64,000 nt of DNA from Streptomyces griseorubiginosus. Lineage in GTDB: Bacteria > Actinomycetota > Actinomycetes > Streptomycetales > Streptomycetaceae. Shown here piece after piece: positions 34,432 through 42,970 of this stretch; the first letter of the stretch is position 1, and each line of letters starts with the position of its first letter. A program made the position numbers and the translations under genes. The notes under the pieces were generated by a model. The model did no database searches and had not been told where the DNA came from. It saw nothing but the letters and a program-made list of their open reading frames with translations. The stretch covers positions 1 through 64,000 of the forward strand of contig NZ_KQ948744.1 of assembly GCF_001514195.1 (NCBI RefSeq), written 5' to 3'.

Positions 34432-35292
34432 ATGACCACCACCGTCACCGCCTCGGGGCTCGGTCTCCGGTACGGCGGCACCCGCGCCCTCGACGACGTG
34501 TCGCTGCGGCTCACGCCCGGCGTGACCGGGCTGCTCGGGCCCAACGGCGCCGGAAAGACCACCCTGCTTCGGGTGCTCGCCACCGCCGTGCCCGCGGACC
34601 GGGGCTCCTTCACCGTGCTCGGCCACGACCCCGGCACCTCGCGCGGCCGCCATCAGGTCCGCCGCTCGCTCGGCTACCTGCCGCAGACCCCGGGCCTGCA
34701 CCCGGACTTCAGCGCCTTCGAGTTCGTCGACTACGTGGCGATCCTCAAGGAACTCACCGACCGCACCGCCCGCCACCGCGAGGTGCGGCGGGTGCTGGAG
34801 GAGGTCGACCTGGGGGACGTGCGCGGCAGGCGCATCAAGAAGCTGTCCGGCGGGATGCGGCAGCGGGTCGCACTGGCCGCGGCGCTCGTCGGGGACCCCG
34901 GGTTCCTCGTCCTCGACGAGCCGACCGTCGGCCTCGACCCCGAACAGCGCATGCGGTTCCGGGAGTTGATCGCCGGGGCGGGAGAGGGCCGGACGGTTCT
35001 GCTGTCCACCCACCAGACCGAGGACGTGGCGATGCTCTGCCACCGCGTCCTGGTCATGGCCCGCGGCCGCATCCTGTTCGCGGGCACCCCCGCCGAACTG
35101 ACCGCTCGCGCGGCCGGCCGGGTGTGGAGCAGCACGGAACGCGCCCCGGGCGCGAAGGCCGGGTGGCGCACCGGCACCGGCTCCTTCCGCAACGTCGGAG
35201 ACCCGCCCGCGGACGCCGAGCTCCTCGAACCCACCCTGGAGGACGGCTACTTGCTGACCCTGGACGACGTGAGCGCGGAGGCGGCGGCGTGA
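34432..35292 (+). CDS. ABC transporter ATP-binding protein
   Basis: A 286-residue ATPase. Walker A GPNGAGKTT, signature LSGGMRQRVAL, Walker B FLVLDEPTVGLD and LLSTHQTEDV are complete. The C-terminal 70 residues resemble the extension of exporters that move lipids or peptides. The ATG at 34432 follows GGAG; upstream open sequence overlaps the anti-sigma gene and is not credible. It overlaps the permease gene by GTGA. Confidence 0.88.
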   Translation: MTTTVTASGLGLRYGGTRALDDVSLRLTPGVTGLLGPNGAGKTTLLRVLATAVPADRGSFTVLGHDPGTSRGRHQVRRSLGYLPQTPGLHPDFSAFEFVDYVAILKELTDRTARHREVRRVLEEVDLGDVRGRRIKKLSGGMRQRVALAAALVGDPGFLVLDEPTVGLDPEQRMRFRELIAGAGEGRTVLLSTHQTEDVAMLCHRVLVMARGRILFAGTPAELTARAAGRVWSSTERAPGAKAGWRTGTGSFRNVGDPPADAELLEPTLEDGYLLTLDDVSAEAAA

Positions 35293-36830
35293 GCGTGCTG
35301 ACGGAGACGGCGGCCGGGACCGCCGTGCACGAGAAGGATCCGCGGCCGTCGTGGGCGGCCGTGGTCGCGCTCGCCCGCTTCGAGGCGCGGGACCTGCTGC
35401 GGTACCTGCCGGTGGCAGCGACGCTGCTGCTGTACGTCGGCTGGACCGCCTGGACCCTGTTCCACTCCAAGGACGGCATGGACGCCTACCCCGCCCTCCA
35501 GGACGTCGACCGGGACACCCAGACCGGGCCCCTGCTGCTGGGGATCGCGCTGTTCGTGTGCGTCAACCGGTGCACGCTGCGCTCCCGCCGGCGCGGCACC
35601 GACCGGCAGTTCGACGTGCTGGTCATGGAGCCGTGGCGGCGGACGGTCGCCCATGTCCTGTCGTTGGTGCCCTTCGCCGCCGTCACCGCGCTGGTCGTGC
35701 TCGGCGAGTTCACCCGGCAGGCCCTCAGGCCCGGCGCGGTGGGCCACGGCTCGCCGGCCGAACTGGCCGTGGGCCCGCTGTACGTGCTGCTGTGCGGGGC
35801 GCTCGGGGTGCTGCTGGCCCGGCTGGTGCCGACCGTGTTCGCCGCGCCGGTCGCGGTGATCGGTCTCGTCGTCCTGAGCGTGTTCGTCTCCGCGGGCACC
35901 GGCGGCGCGGAGTGGTCGCGTTGGCTGTCGCCGGTCGTGGACGAGGTGAGCGGCACCACCGTGCTGCCGTCGGACCTCCTCGGCCGCCCGGCGGCCTGGC
36001 ACACGCTGTATCTGACGGGGCTGATCCTGCTGGTGGCGCTCGGCGCGGTGCTGGCGAGCGGGGGCCGTGGGCGGTATGTGCAGATCGGCGCGGCGGGGGC
36101 GCTGGTGCTGACGCTGGTCGGGGCGGTGGCCCAGTCCCGGGGTGTGTCACCGGAGTTGGCGGCCGCGCGGGAGCGGGCCTCGGTCACCCCGCAGCGCGAC
36201 CAGTCGTGCGTGCGGCGGGCCGGCTCGACGTACTGCGCCTTCCCCGAGTGGACCGGCCGCGCGGACGACTGGGCGCGGGTCGTGGACCGGGTCCGGTCCC
36301 TGGCCGGGGGCACGGCCGCCCGGCAGCCCCTTCTCGTACGGCAGCGGGTCGAGGCGCGGTACGGGCTCGACGGGGACTCGGCGATCCCGGCGCTCACCAC
36401 GCCCGGCCAGGTGACGGTCGGCACCCGCTGGGGCGGCAACCGGGTCCCCGAGTTCGCGGTCGGGGTCGCCTCGGTGCTGGTCACCGGGGCCGAGTCGAAG
36501 GGCGGTGAGCTGTGCGACGGGCGGGTGGTCACCGTCATGTGGCTCGTCCTCGGCGGGTCGGCCCAGCCGCTGACCGACCTCGCGGACGTCCGCCTCGACG
36601 ACAGCGTCACCGGCTCGGCGAGCGTGCTCGCCCCGACCGACGGGCTGTCCATGTCGGCCGCCCAGACCGATGTCGTACGAGAACTGCTGGACCGCCCGCG
36701 CGACGAGGTGACGGCGGCCGTGCGACGGAACTGGACCGGCCTGACGGCACCCGGGGTCACGACGGCCCGGGTCGCACAGCTGCTGGGGGTCAAGGCACCG
36801 GAGGGGGCGAAGGACTGTGCCGGGGAGTGA
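35289..36830 (+). CDS. Large ABC permease with soluble C-terminal domain
   Basis: A 513-residue protein. The first 290 residues hold about six helices of an ABC-2-like permease, including FEARDLLRYLPVAATLLLYVG. The last 220 residues are soluble and probably outside, with cysteines (SCVRRAGSTYCAFPEW; ELCDG) that may form disulfides. I know no function for this domain. It is coupled to the ATPase (GTGA) and to the following membrane gene by a 14-bp overlap. The presence of a sigma/anti-sigma pair upstream suggests an envelope-stress export system. Confidence 0.72.
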   Translation: MSVLTETAAGTAVHEKDPRPSWAAVVALARFEARDLLRYLPVAATLLLYVGWTAWTLFHSKDGMDAYPALQDVDRDTQTGPLLLGIALFVCVNRCTLRSRRRGTDRQFDVLVMEPWRRTVAHVLSLVPFAAVTALVVLGEFTRQALRPGAVGHGSPAELAVGPLYVLLCGALGVLLARLVPTVFAAPVAVIGLVVLSVFVSAGTGGAEWSRWLSPVVDEVSGTTVLPSDLLGRPAAWHTLYLTGLILLVALGAVLASGGRGRYVQIGAAGALVLTLVGAVAQSRGVSPELAAARERASVTPQRDQSCVRRAGSTYCAFPEWTGRADDWARVVDRVRSLAGGTAARQPLLVRQRVEARYGLDGDSAIPALTTPGQVTVGTRWGGNRVPEFAVGVASVLVTGAESKGGELCDGRVVTVMWLVLGGSAQPLTDLADVRLDDSVTGSASVLAPTDGLSMSAAQTDVVRELLDRPRDEVTAAVRRNWTGLTAPGVTTARVAQLLGVKAPEGAKDCAGE

Positions 36831-37743
36831 GGGGCGGGGGGATGTGGGGGCCGAGGTGGCTGGTGGGGGCGACGGGGGAGGGCTGCGGTCCGACGGGAGG
36901 CGGGGGCCGGTCTTGTCGGCGGGACGCAGGCGGGCGGTCGAGGGGGCCGGAGTGGTTGAGGGGGGAGGGCAGCGGTCCGGCGTGAGCCGGGGGCTGGTCT
37001 TGTTGGCGGGACGCAGGCCGACGTGGCGGCGGGGGCGGGTGGGTCGGGGGATCGCGGCGGTCGAGGGGGCCGGAGTGGTCGAGGTGGGACGGCGCCGGTC
37101 CGGGGTGAGCCGGGGGTTGGTCGTGGCGGTGGGGCGCACGGTGCCGTGGCGGGTGGTCGGGGTCGGTGCGGTCGTGGGGCTGCTGGTCGTCTGGTTGCCG
37201 AGGCTGCTGGGCGGGACGCCCGACGCGTGGCTGGGGCTCAACCTGCTGCGGGCCGCCGCGCTGGTCTTCGCCCTCGGCCTTGCCTTCCTCCTGGACGACC
37301 CGGCCCGCCGGCTCACCACCCCGGTCCCGACCCGGCGGTGGGCCCGGACCGGGCTGCGCGTGGCCCTGGTGACCCCGGTCGCCGCCGTGTGGTGGACGGC
37401 CGCGCTGCTCCTCGTACCGGCGCAGAGCCGGCCCCCGGTCGGGCCGGTCACCCTGGAGGCCGGGGCCACGGCCGCCCTGGCCCTGGCCGCCGCGTGCGTG
37501 GTCGTCCGCTTCACCGAGGAGCCCGAGCCGGGCGCGTCGGTGGCGGCGGGCCTGCTGACCTTCGCCCTCCTCGCCCCCGCCCTGATCCCGTCCCGCTGGG
37601 ACCTGTTCGTCCCGGTCGGCGACCCCGCCTGGGCGGCGGCGCATGTGCGGTGGGCCGCGGTGCTGACGGCGGCGGTGGTGACGGCGGTGCTGTGTGCGCC
37701 GGAGCCGGTGCGCAGCCTGAGGAGCCTCCGCGCGGCGTCGTGA
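36817..37743 (+). CDS. Membrane protein, start uncertain
   Basis: The open frame gives 308 residues, of which only the last 210 are convincing: about five membrane helices (VVGVGAVVGLLVVWLP, LNLLRAAALVFALGLAFLL and others). The first 95 residues are low-complexity Gly/Arg/Val and are encoded by a tandem DNA repeat. If the true start is the GTG at 37105 (VSRGLVVAVGRT) the protein has about 212 residues. The GTG at 36817 overlaps the permease gene and follows GAAGG. It is likely a second membrane subunit of the upstream ABC system. Confidence 0.6.
   Translation: MPGSEGRGDVGAEVAGGGDGGGLRSDGRRGPVLSAGRRRAVEGAGVVEGGGQRSGVSRGLVLLAGRRPTWRRGRVGRGIAAVEGAGVVEVGRRRSGVSRGLVVAVGRTVPWRVVGVGAVVGLLVVWLPRLLGGTPDAWLGLNLLRAAALVFALGLAFLLDDPARRLTTPVPTRRWARTGLRVALVTPVAAVWWTAALLLVPAQSRPPVGPVTLEAGATAALALAAACVVVRFTEEPEPGASVAAGLLTFALLAPALIPSRWDLFVPVGDPAWAAAHVRWAAVLTAAVVTAVLCAPEPVRSLRSLRAAS
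36888..37145 (+). repeat. Imperfect tandem repeat at the start of a membrane gene
   Basis: Three copies begin at 36888, 36975 and 37098 with GTCCG(A/G)CG/GGGTGAGCCGGGGG-like sequence; unit lengths are 87 and 123 bp, both multiples of three. Between them a block GCGGTCGAGGGGGCCGGAGT occurs twice (about 36932 and 37056). In the long frame they encode related segments such as RSGVSRGLVLLAGRR. Confidence 0.75.
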
Positions 37744-37765
37744 ACGGGCGGCGCATGGGGCCAGG

Positions 37766-37855
37766 GTGACGCGTCCCCAGGCGGGACCGTACGGGGTGAC
37801 GCCTCCTCAGGCGGTGCCGTTCGGCGTGACGCCTCCTCAGGCGGTGCGGTGCCCG
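37766..37855. repeat. Three 30-bp tandem repeats, each with a small hairpin
   Basis: Units start at 37766, 37796 and 37826 with GTGACGC; units two and three carry CGCCTCCTCAGGCG (stem GCCT/AGGC). The array covers the space between the membrane gene and the convergent hypothetical gene and extends into the last codons of the latter, so it probably arose from duplication of a terminator hairpin. Confidence 0.85.
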
Positions 37856-38193
37856 CCCACCGGGCAGCTCCAGCCCCCGCCCGCCGGGTCCGTCCAGACC
37901 GCGACTCCGTCGACGACGTCCGCCCGGGCGGGCCGTTCGGTGCTGGGGACGAGCGGCAGACCCGTGCGGTACAGCTCGACGTAGGCGTCCGGGATGCGGT
38001 CGGCGAGGGCATGGAGGATCTCGGCCTCGGGGAGCGCCGGGTCCACGCCGAAGCCGACACCCATCCCGTCCTCGTCCGTCAGGAGCACCTCCACCAGCCC
38101 CTCGTCCAGGGGAGAGAAGGAGACCGCGGGGATCGCGGGGGCCCCGACCGACAGATCACCGAGGACCAGCGCGACCAGCTCGCTCAGCTGCAT
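37837..38193 (-). CDS. Hypothetical protein
   Basis: A 118-residue acidic protein that I do not recognise. It has alternating beta/alpha character (VEVLLTDEDGMGVGFGVDP; ALPEAEILHALADRIPDAYVELY), no signal and no membrane helix. Its start at 38193 overlaps the 3' end of the upstream hydrolase gene by 10 bp and lacks a ribosome site, so translation is probably coupled. Its own 3' end lies inside a 30-bp repeat array. Confidence 0.68.
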   Translation of the reverse strand: MQLSELVALVLGDLSVGAPAIPAVSFSPLDEGLVEVLLTDEDGMGVGFGVDPALPEAEILHALADRIPDAYVELYRTGLPLVPSTERPARADVVDGVAVWTDPAGGGWSCPVGGHRTA

Positions 38194-38978
38194 CCGGCAA
38201 ACGGTACGGCGAGCGCGTCGAGCAGGCCGCCGAGCTCTCGTGGGCCTTCGAGGTGGACCAAGTGCCCCTGTCCCGGCAGCTCGTGGACCTCCGCGTGCGG
38301 GACACGGCGCCGGACGTCCTCGAACGACGTGCCATAGGGGGCCGTCGAACGGTTGCGGCCACCGACGACCAGGTCGACCCGGTCGGCCCGGCGGGCCAGA
38401 ACCGTCGGAGCGGGAGCGGCGTTCAGTGCGCGGAGCTCGGTGTACAACGGCTCGCTCAGCCGGCACAGCGCGGCCCAGCCGGCGCGGTCGGCCCGCAGGG
38501 CGTCGACATGGGCCGCGTCGAACCCGCTGATCCGCCGGTTCACGATCTCGACGGCACGGTCGGGTCCTGCGGACTCCAGCTCCGGCAGGGCGTGCGCGCC
38601 GAACGGCCGGATCACCGGCTCGTAGGCGATGACCTGCCGTATCGGTCGCTCCTCCGCGGCCAGCAGTGCGATCAGACCGCCGTAGCTCCAGCCGAGGACC
38701 GCTCCCGCATCGAACGTGTCGAGCACCACGCCCAGGTCCTCGACCTCGGTGCGCAGCGTGTACCCGGCGCCCAGCGGCCCCGAGGGCTGCCGCCCCCGCC
38801 GGTTCACCACGACCACGGAAGGCCACGCGCCGAGCGACCGCGCCACCGGCGCCCACGCCTGTGCGTCGCTCATCACACCGGGCACGAGGACCAGCCCCGG
38901 AGCGCCCGGGTCGCCGTACACGTCCACCGTGATCCAGCTGGTCCCGACCGCCAGGCTCTTCTGAAACGTTCGCTCCAT
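38184..38978 (-). CDS. Alpha/beta hydrolase
   Basis: A 264-residue serine hydrolase. The nucleophile elbow is LGWSYGG, the oxyanion strand is LVLVPGVMSDAQAW, and the histidine lies in PGQGHLVHLE. No substrate can be named; the fold covers esterases, lactonases and peptidases. The ATG at 38978 has no Shine-Dalgarno; a -10-like CATAAT ends 6 bp before it, so the transcript is probably leaderless. It is divergent from a TetR gene with operator-like palindromes between, so TetR probably controls it. Confidence 0.85.
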   Translation of the reverse strand: MERTFQKSLAVGTSWITVDVYGDPGAPGLVLVPGVMSDAQAWAPVARSLGAWPSVVVVNRRGRQPSGPLGAGYTLRTEVEDLGVVLDTFDAGAVLGWSYGGLIALLAAEERPIRQVIAYEPVIRPFGAHALPELESAGPDRAVEIVNRRISGFDAAHVDALRADRAGWAALCRLSEPLYTELRALNAAPAPTVLARRADRVDLVVGGRNRSTAPYGTSFEDVRRRVPHAEVHELPGQGHLVHLEGPRELGGLLDALAVPFAGCS

Positions 38979-39008
38979 AAACCTATTATGGAGCGATCGC
39001 TCTACAAT
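38971..39008. promoter_or_regulatory. Overlapping divergent promoters and TetR operators
   Basis: CGCTCCATAA-ACCTA-TTATGGAGCG (38971-38995) and GAGCGATCGCTC (38991-39002) are perfect palindromes that share a half-site. On each strand a -10-like hexamer (CATAAT reading left, TACAAT reading right at 39003-39008) ends 6 bp before a start codon. This explains the lack of ribosome sites and allows one TetR protein to shut both genes. Confidence 0.78.
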
Positions 39009-39014
39009 GCAACC

Positions 39015-39644
39015 GTGTCCGAGCAGCCCTCGCCCCCGAAGACCCGTCCCCGTGGCCGCCCCCGGGCCTTCGACCGTGACCGTGCCGTCCTCGAGGCCGC
39101 CCGGCTCTTCTGGCGCCGCGGCTATTCCGGCACCTCGACCCGCGCGCTCACCGTGGCCCTCGGGCTCTCCACCTCCAGCCTCTACGCGGCCTTCGGCAGC
39201 AAGGCCGGCCTGTTCGAGGAGGCGGTGCGGACGTATGCCGAGCGCTACCGCGAGATCTACGAACGGGCCGTCACCGAACCGGACTTCGGGGCCGTCGTAG
39301 CACGCGTCCTTGTCGACTCGGTGCAGGAGTTCACCCAGCCCGGCGACCGCCACCCCGGGTGTCTCGTCACCAGTGCCGTGATGAGTGACAGCACGAGCAC
39401 GCTCGACACCGCCGTCTACATGGCCGAGTTGCACGCGGCGAACGAGCGCCTGCTCCGCGCGCGTGCAGAACGGGCGGTCCGCGACGGCCACCTGCCCGCC
39501 GGATGTGATCCGGCGTCACTCACCGGGCTCGTCCAGTCCCTCTGGCACGGCCTGTCCGCCCGCTCCACCCTCGGCACCCCGCGCGAGGAGTTGATGGCAT
39601 CGGCCCGCCTCGGCCACGAGCTGATCCGCCTGCACCTGGGGTGA
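39015..39644 (+). CDS. TetR family transcriptional regulator
   Basis: A 209-residue regulator with the TetR helix-turn-helix near the N-terminus (AARLFWRRGYSGTSTRALTV, then LGLSTSSLYAAFGSKAGLFEEA) and a C-terminal ligand domain of the AcrR/TetR_C type (HPGCLVTSAVMSD). The inducer is unknown. The GTG at 39015 is 6 bp after TACAAT, consistent with a leaderless mRNA; an ATG at 38988 lies inside the operator and upstream of the -10, so it cannot be used from this promoter. It probably represses itself and the divergent hydrolase. Confidence 0.88.
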   Translation: MSEQPSPPKTRPRGRPRAFDRDRAVLEAARLFWRRGYSGTSTRALTVALGLSTSSLYAAFGSKAGLFEEAVRTYAERYREIYERAVTEPDFGAVVARVLVDSVQEFTQPGDRHPGCLVTSAVMSDSTSTLDTAVYMAELHAANERLLRARAERAVRDGHLPAGCDPASLTGLVQSLWHGLSARSTLGTPREELMASARLGHELIRLHLG

Positions 39645-39661
39645 GGGCGGGCTCCAGGTCC

Positions 39662-40588
39662 TCAGGTCTCCGTGCGGTACATCAGGTCCGTCTCGTACGT
39701 CGTGAAGCCGAGGCGTTCGTAGACCGACACCGCCGCCTTGTTGTCGGCGTCGACGTACAGCATCGCCGTGGGCAGGCCCTGGGCGGCGAGGTGGCGCAGC
39801 CCGATCGTGGTGAGGGCCTTGCCGAGGCCGCCGCCCTGGGTGCCGGGGCGGACGCCCAGGACGTAGACCTCGCCGAGCTGTTCCGCCGCGTGGACCTTCG
39901 TCCAGTGGAAGCCGACGAGTTCACCGGCGCGGAAGGCCAGGAAGAAGCCCGCCGGGTCGAACCAGGGCTCGGCCATGCGGTCGTCGAGGTCGCGCTGGGT
40001 CAGGGAGCCCTGCTCGGGGTGGTGGGCGAACGCGGCCGCGTTCACCGTGAGCCAGGCGGTGTCGTCCTCGCCGGGGACGAAGGCACGGACCGTCACGTCG
40101 GCGGGCAGCACCGGGTCGGGCAGCTCCAGGCCGGCCAGCGGGCGCCGCATCTGCCGCAGCTCGCGGAAGAGGGTCAGACCGAGGACCTGGGCGAGATGGC
40201 GGGCGGCGCTGTGACCGCCGTGCGCCCACACCCGCAGCCGCTTGCCGGAGGCGGCCAGGAGGGCGGAGCCCAGTGCGCGGCCGTGCCCGTGGCCGCGGTG
40301 CCCGGGGTGGACGACCAGCTCCGCGGCCGGCGCCTCCACCGGGTCGGTGTCCTCCAGCTGGGCGTAGCCGACCAGTTCGTCCCCGACGTACAGGAGCAGA
40401 TGCGAGACGCCCTCGCGGGCGCCGCCGCGCAGCTGCAACCGGCCCTGTTCGGACACCGCCTGCTGGCCGTCGGCCTCCGCGGCCTCGGCGAGGAGCGCGA
40501 GGACGGCCCCGGTCTGGTCCGGCGAGAGCGCCGAGAGGGTCTCGAGGGAACGGGCGGTGCCGGAGCGTGCGATGTCGTCGCTGGTCAT
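39662..40588 (-). CDS. mshD: Mycothiol synthase MshD
   Basis: A 308-residue protein with two GNAT domains, the arrangement of MshD, which acetylates Cys-GlcN-Ins in the last step of mycothiol synthesis. The C-terminal domain has the acetyl-CoA loop (VRPGTQGGGLGKALT) and the conserved LYVDADNKAAVSVYERLGF; the N-terminal one has HPGHRGHGHGRALGSALL. Mycothiol is the main low-molecular thiol of actinobacteria. The ATG at 40588 lacks a ribosome site and is preceded by TACCCT 7 bp upstream, so it may be leaderless. Confidence 0.93.
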   Translation of the reverse strand: MTSDDIARSGTARSLETLSALSPDQTGAVLALLAEAAEADGQQAVSEQGRLQLRGGAREGVSHLLLYVGDELVGYAQLEDTDPVEAPAAELVVHPGHRGHGHGRALGSALLAASGKRLRVWAHGGHSAARHLAQVLGLTLFRELRQMRRPLAGLELPDPVLPADVTVRAFVPGEDDTAWLTVNAAAFAHHPEQGSLTQRDLDDRMAEPWFDPAGFFLAFRAGELVGFHWTKVHAAEQLGEVYVLGVRPGTQGGGLGKALTTIGLRHLAAQGLPTAMLYVDADNKAAVSVYERLGFTTYETDLMYRTET

Positions 40589-40734
40589 GGCTACGAGGGT
40601 AAGGGGAGGTCCGGGCAAAGCGGCGGCAAAGAAGCAACCAGGATGTAACCACGAAACCTCTGTTGCGCTACGCGCGTTGACCCTAGGCTGCGCCGGACGG
40701 GGGGCACTCTCACATCCCGAACCCAGGGGGGCGT

Positions 40735-42534
40735 ATGCCAGCCAAGTCCCAGCAGCAACCGCGCCGCAGACGCACGTACCGGCTCGTGGCCGCGGCCGCC
40801 GGTCTCGCCACCGTCGGCGCGCTCGCCGCCGCGCTGCCCGCCGGCGCGCACGACAACAAGCACGGCAAGCCGCTGCCCAGCCGGTACCAGGACGTCCAGC
40901 TGCTGTCCTTCAACGACCTGCACGGCAACCTGGAACCGCCGTCCGGTTCCTCCGGCCGGGTCACCGAGCTCCAGGCGGACGGGACCACGAAGACCATCGA
41001 CGCCGGCGGTGTCGAGTACCTCGCCACCCATCTGCGGGAGGCGCGCAAGGGGAACGCGTACTCCGTCACCGCCGCCGGTGGTGACATGGTCGGCGCCTCG
41101 CCCCTCATCTCGGGTCTCTTCCACGACGAGCCGACCATCGAGGCGCTGAACAAGCTCGACCTGGACGTCACGTCGGTCGGCAACCACGAGTTCGACGAGG
41201 GCGCGGTCGAGCTCGCCCGCCTTCAGAACGGCGGCTGTCACCCCACCGCCGGCTGTTACACCGACAAGAAGTTCGAGGGCGCCGACTTCCCCTACCTCGC
41301 GGCGAACGTGCTCGGCGAGAAGACCGGCAAGCCGATCCTCAAGCCGTACTGGGTGTGGAAGAAGAAGGGCGTCAAGATCGGCTTCATCGGCGTCACGCTG
41401 GAGGACACCCCGGGTGTCGTCTCCGCCGAGGGCGTCAAGGGCCTGAAGTTCAAGGACGAGGTCGAGACGATCAACAAGTACGCCCGGGTGCTCCAGAAGC
41501 AGGGCGTGAAGTCGATCGTGGCCCTCATCCACGAGGGCGGCCAGCCGGCCTCGGGCTCCTACAACTACAACTGCGACTCCCCGGGCTCGGGCGACGGCAT
41601 CTCCGGCCCGATCGCGGACATCGCGAAGAACATCTCGCCGTCCGTGGACGCCCTGGTCACCGGGCACACCCACGCCGCGTACGTGTGCACGATCCCCGAC
41701 CCGTCGGGCAAGCCCCGCATGGTCACCTCGGCCGCCTCCTTCGGCCGTCTCTACACGGACACCACGCTGACGTACGACCGCTTCACCGGCGACATCGTCC
41801 GTACGGCCGTGAAGTCGGCGAACCACGTGGTCACCCGGACCGTCCCCAAGGCGCCGGACATGACCGAGCTGATCGGCAGGTGGAACACCCTCGCGGCGCC
41901 CATCGGCAACCGTGCGATCGGGTACATCTCCGCCGACGTCCCGAGCACCGGCACCGAGTCGCCCATGGGTGACCTCATCGCCGACGCCCAACTCGCCCAC
42001 GGCAGGAAGCTCGACGCCGGGACCGACCTCGCGCTGATGAACCCGGGCGGGGTCCGCGCGGGCCTCACCTACGCGGCCAAGGGGACCGAGGGCGACGGTG
42101 TGGTGACCTACGCCGAGGGCTTCACCGTGCAGCCGTTCTCCAACACCGTGAACCTCCAGGACTTCACCGGAGCCCAGCTGATCAAGGTGCTCCAGGAGCA
42201 GGTGAGCGGGTCGAACGCGGCCTCCCCGAAGATCCTGCTGCCGTCGGCCAACCTCACCTACACGCTCGACCTGACGAAGGCCGGCGCCGACCGGATCGTC
42301 GTCGACTCGGTGCGGCTCGACGGCACGGCCATCGACCCGGCGGCCACCTACCGGGTCGCGACCAACAGCTTCCTCGCGGGCGGCGGTGACGGCTTCACCA
42401 CCCTGGGCCAGGGCACCAACGACCTCGTCGGCGGCGACGACCTGGCCGCGCTGGTGGACTACCTCACGGCCAACTCGTCGGCGACGAGCCCGATCGCCCC
42501 GCCGGCGGCCAACCGGATCACGGTCGTTCGGTAG
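40735..42534 (+). CDS. Secreted 5'-nucleotidase/metallophosphatase
   Basis: A 599-residue exported enzyme. After a signal peptide (about residues 15-38, ending LPAGA) comes a calcineurin-like domain with metal ligands in SFNDLHGN, AAGGDMVGAS, GNHEFDEG and GHTHAAY, then a C-terminal 5'-nucleotidase domain with MNPGGVRAGL and the nucleoside pocket NSFLAGGGDGF. It releases phosphate from nucleotides outside the cell. A GGGGGG ribosome site precedes the ATG. It is single, closed by a strong hairpin. PhoP control would be expected but I do not see a clear PHO box. Confidence 0.93.
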   Translation: MPAKSQQQPRRRRTYRLVAAAAGLATVGALAAALPAGAHDNKHGKPLPSRYQDVQLLSFNDLHGNLEPPSGSSGRVTELQADGTTKTIDAGGVEYLATHLREARKGNAYSVTAAGGDMVGASPLISGLFHDEPTIEALNKLDLDVTSVGNHEFDEGAVELARLQNGGCHPTAGCYTDKKFEGADFPYLAANVLGEKTGKPILKPYWVWKKKGVKIGFIGVTLEDTPGVVSAEGVKGLKFKDEVETINKYARVLQKQGVKSIVALIHEGGQPASGSYNYNCDSPGSGDGISGPIADIAKNISPSVDALVTGHTHAAYVCTIPDPSGKPRMVTSAASFGRLYTDTTLTYDRFTGDIVRTAVKSANHVVTRTVPKAPDMTELIGRWNTLAAPIGNRAIGYISADVPSTGTESPMGDLIADAQLAHGRKLDAGTDLALMNPGGVRAGLTYAAKGTEGDGVVTYAEGFTVQPFSNTVNLQDFTGAQLIKVLQEQVSGSNAASPKILLPSANLTYTLDLTKAGADRIVVDSVRLDGTAIDPAATYRVATNSFLAGGGDGFTTLGQGTNDLVGGDDLAALVDYLTANSSATSPIAPPAANRITVVR

Positions 42535-42558
42535 AGACCTTCCGTCGACCAGGTGAAG

Positions 42559-42591
42559 GCGAGGGGACCGGCACGAGCCCGGTCCCCTCGC
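42559..42591 (+). terminator. Terminator of the 5'-nucleotidase gene
   Basis: Perfect 13-bp stem GCGAGGGGACCGG (42559-42571) / CCGGTCCCCTCGC (42579-42591), 7-nt loop, 24 bp after the stop codon. Confidence 0.85.
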
Positions 42592-42970
42592 CGAGCCGGG
42601 GTGAGTCTTACTCTCCGTCACCAACGCTCGTGAACTGAACAAGCCGAGGCGAAGCGCTCGTTCGCGTCTGACGGAGTATGAGCAGGTCGAGCCGGGGACC
42701 TCGGAAGGCCGGCGCGGAAGTGAGCGGCCGCTGCCAACAGCGTTGTGTAGCGGTCGCGTTGAAGCCGTCGGACGGCACCACTCCGGCCTCCTGCGCGAAG
42801 TAATGCGGTGATAGCATTCCCGCGTCCGCGACCTTGATCCACTCGGGTCGGGTGCCATATGGGGGTTGGCTTCCTTGCCGTGACAGCAGCCGTTTGTTCC
42901 TGGTGAATGCGCTGTGGATCATCGCGCGATAGATCCGTAGATGTCTGCAACCGTGCCGGGAAAGGCTCCC
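42592..42970. other. Promoter region of the conservon, no gene seen
   Basis: About 380 bp with lower GC than its surroundings and no gene I can support. Reverse-strand open frames read through it but lack ribosome sites and normal codon bias. It must hold the promoter of cvnA. Confidence 0.5.
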
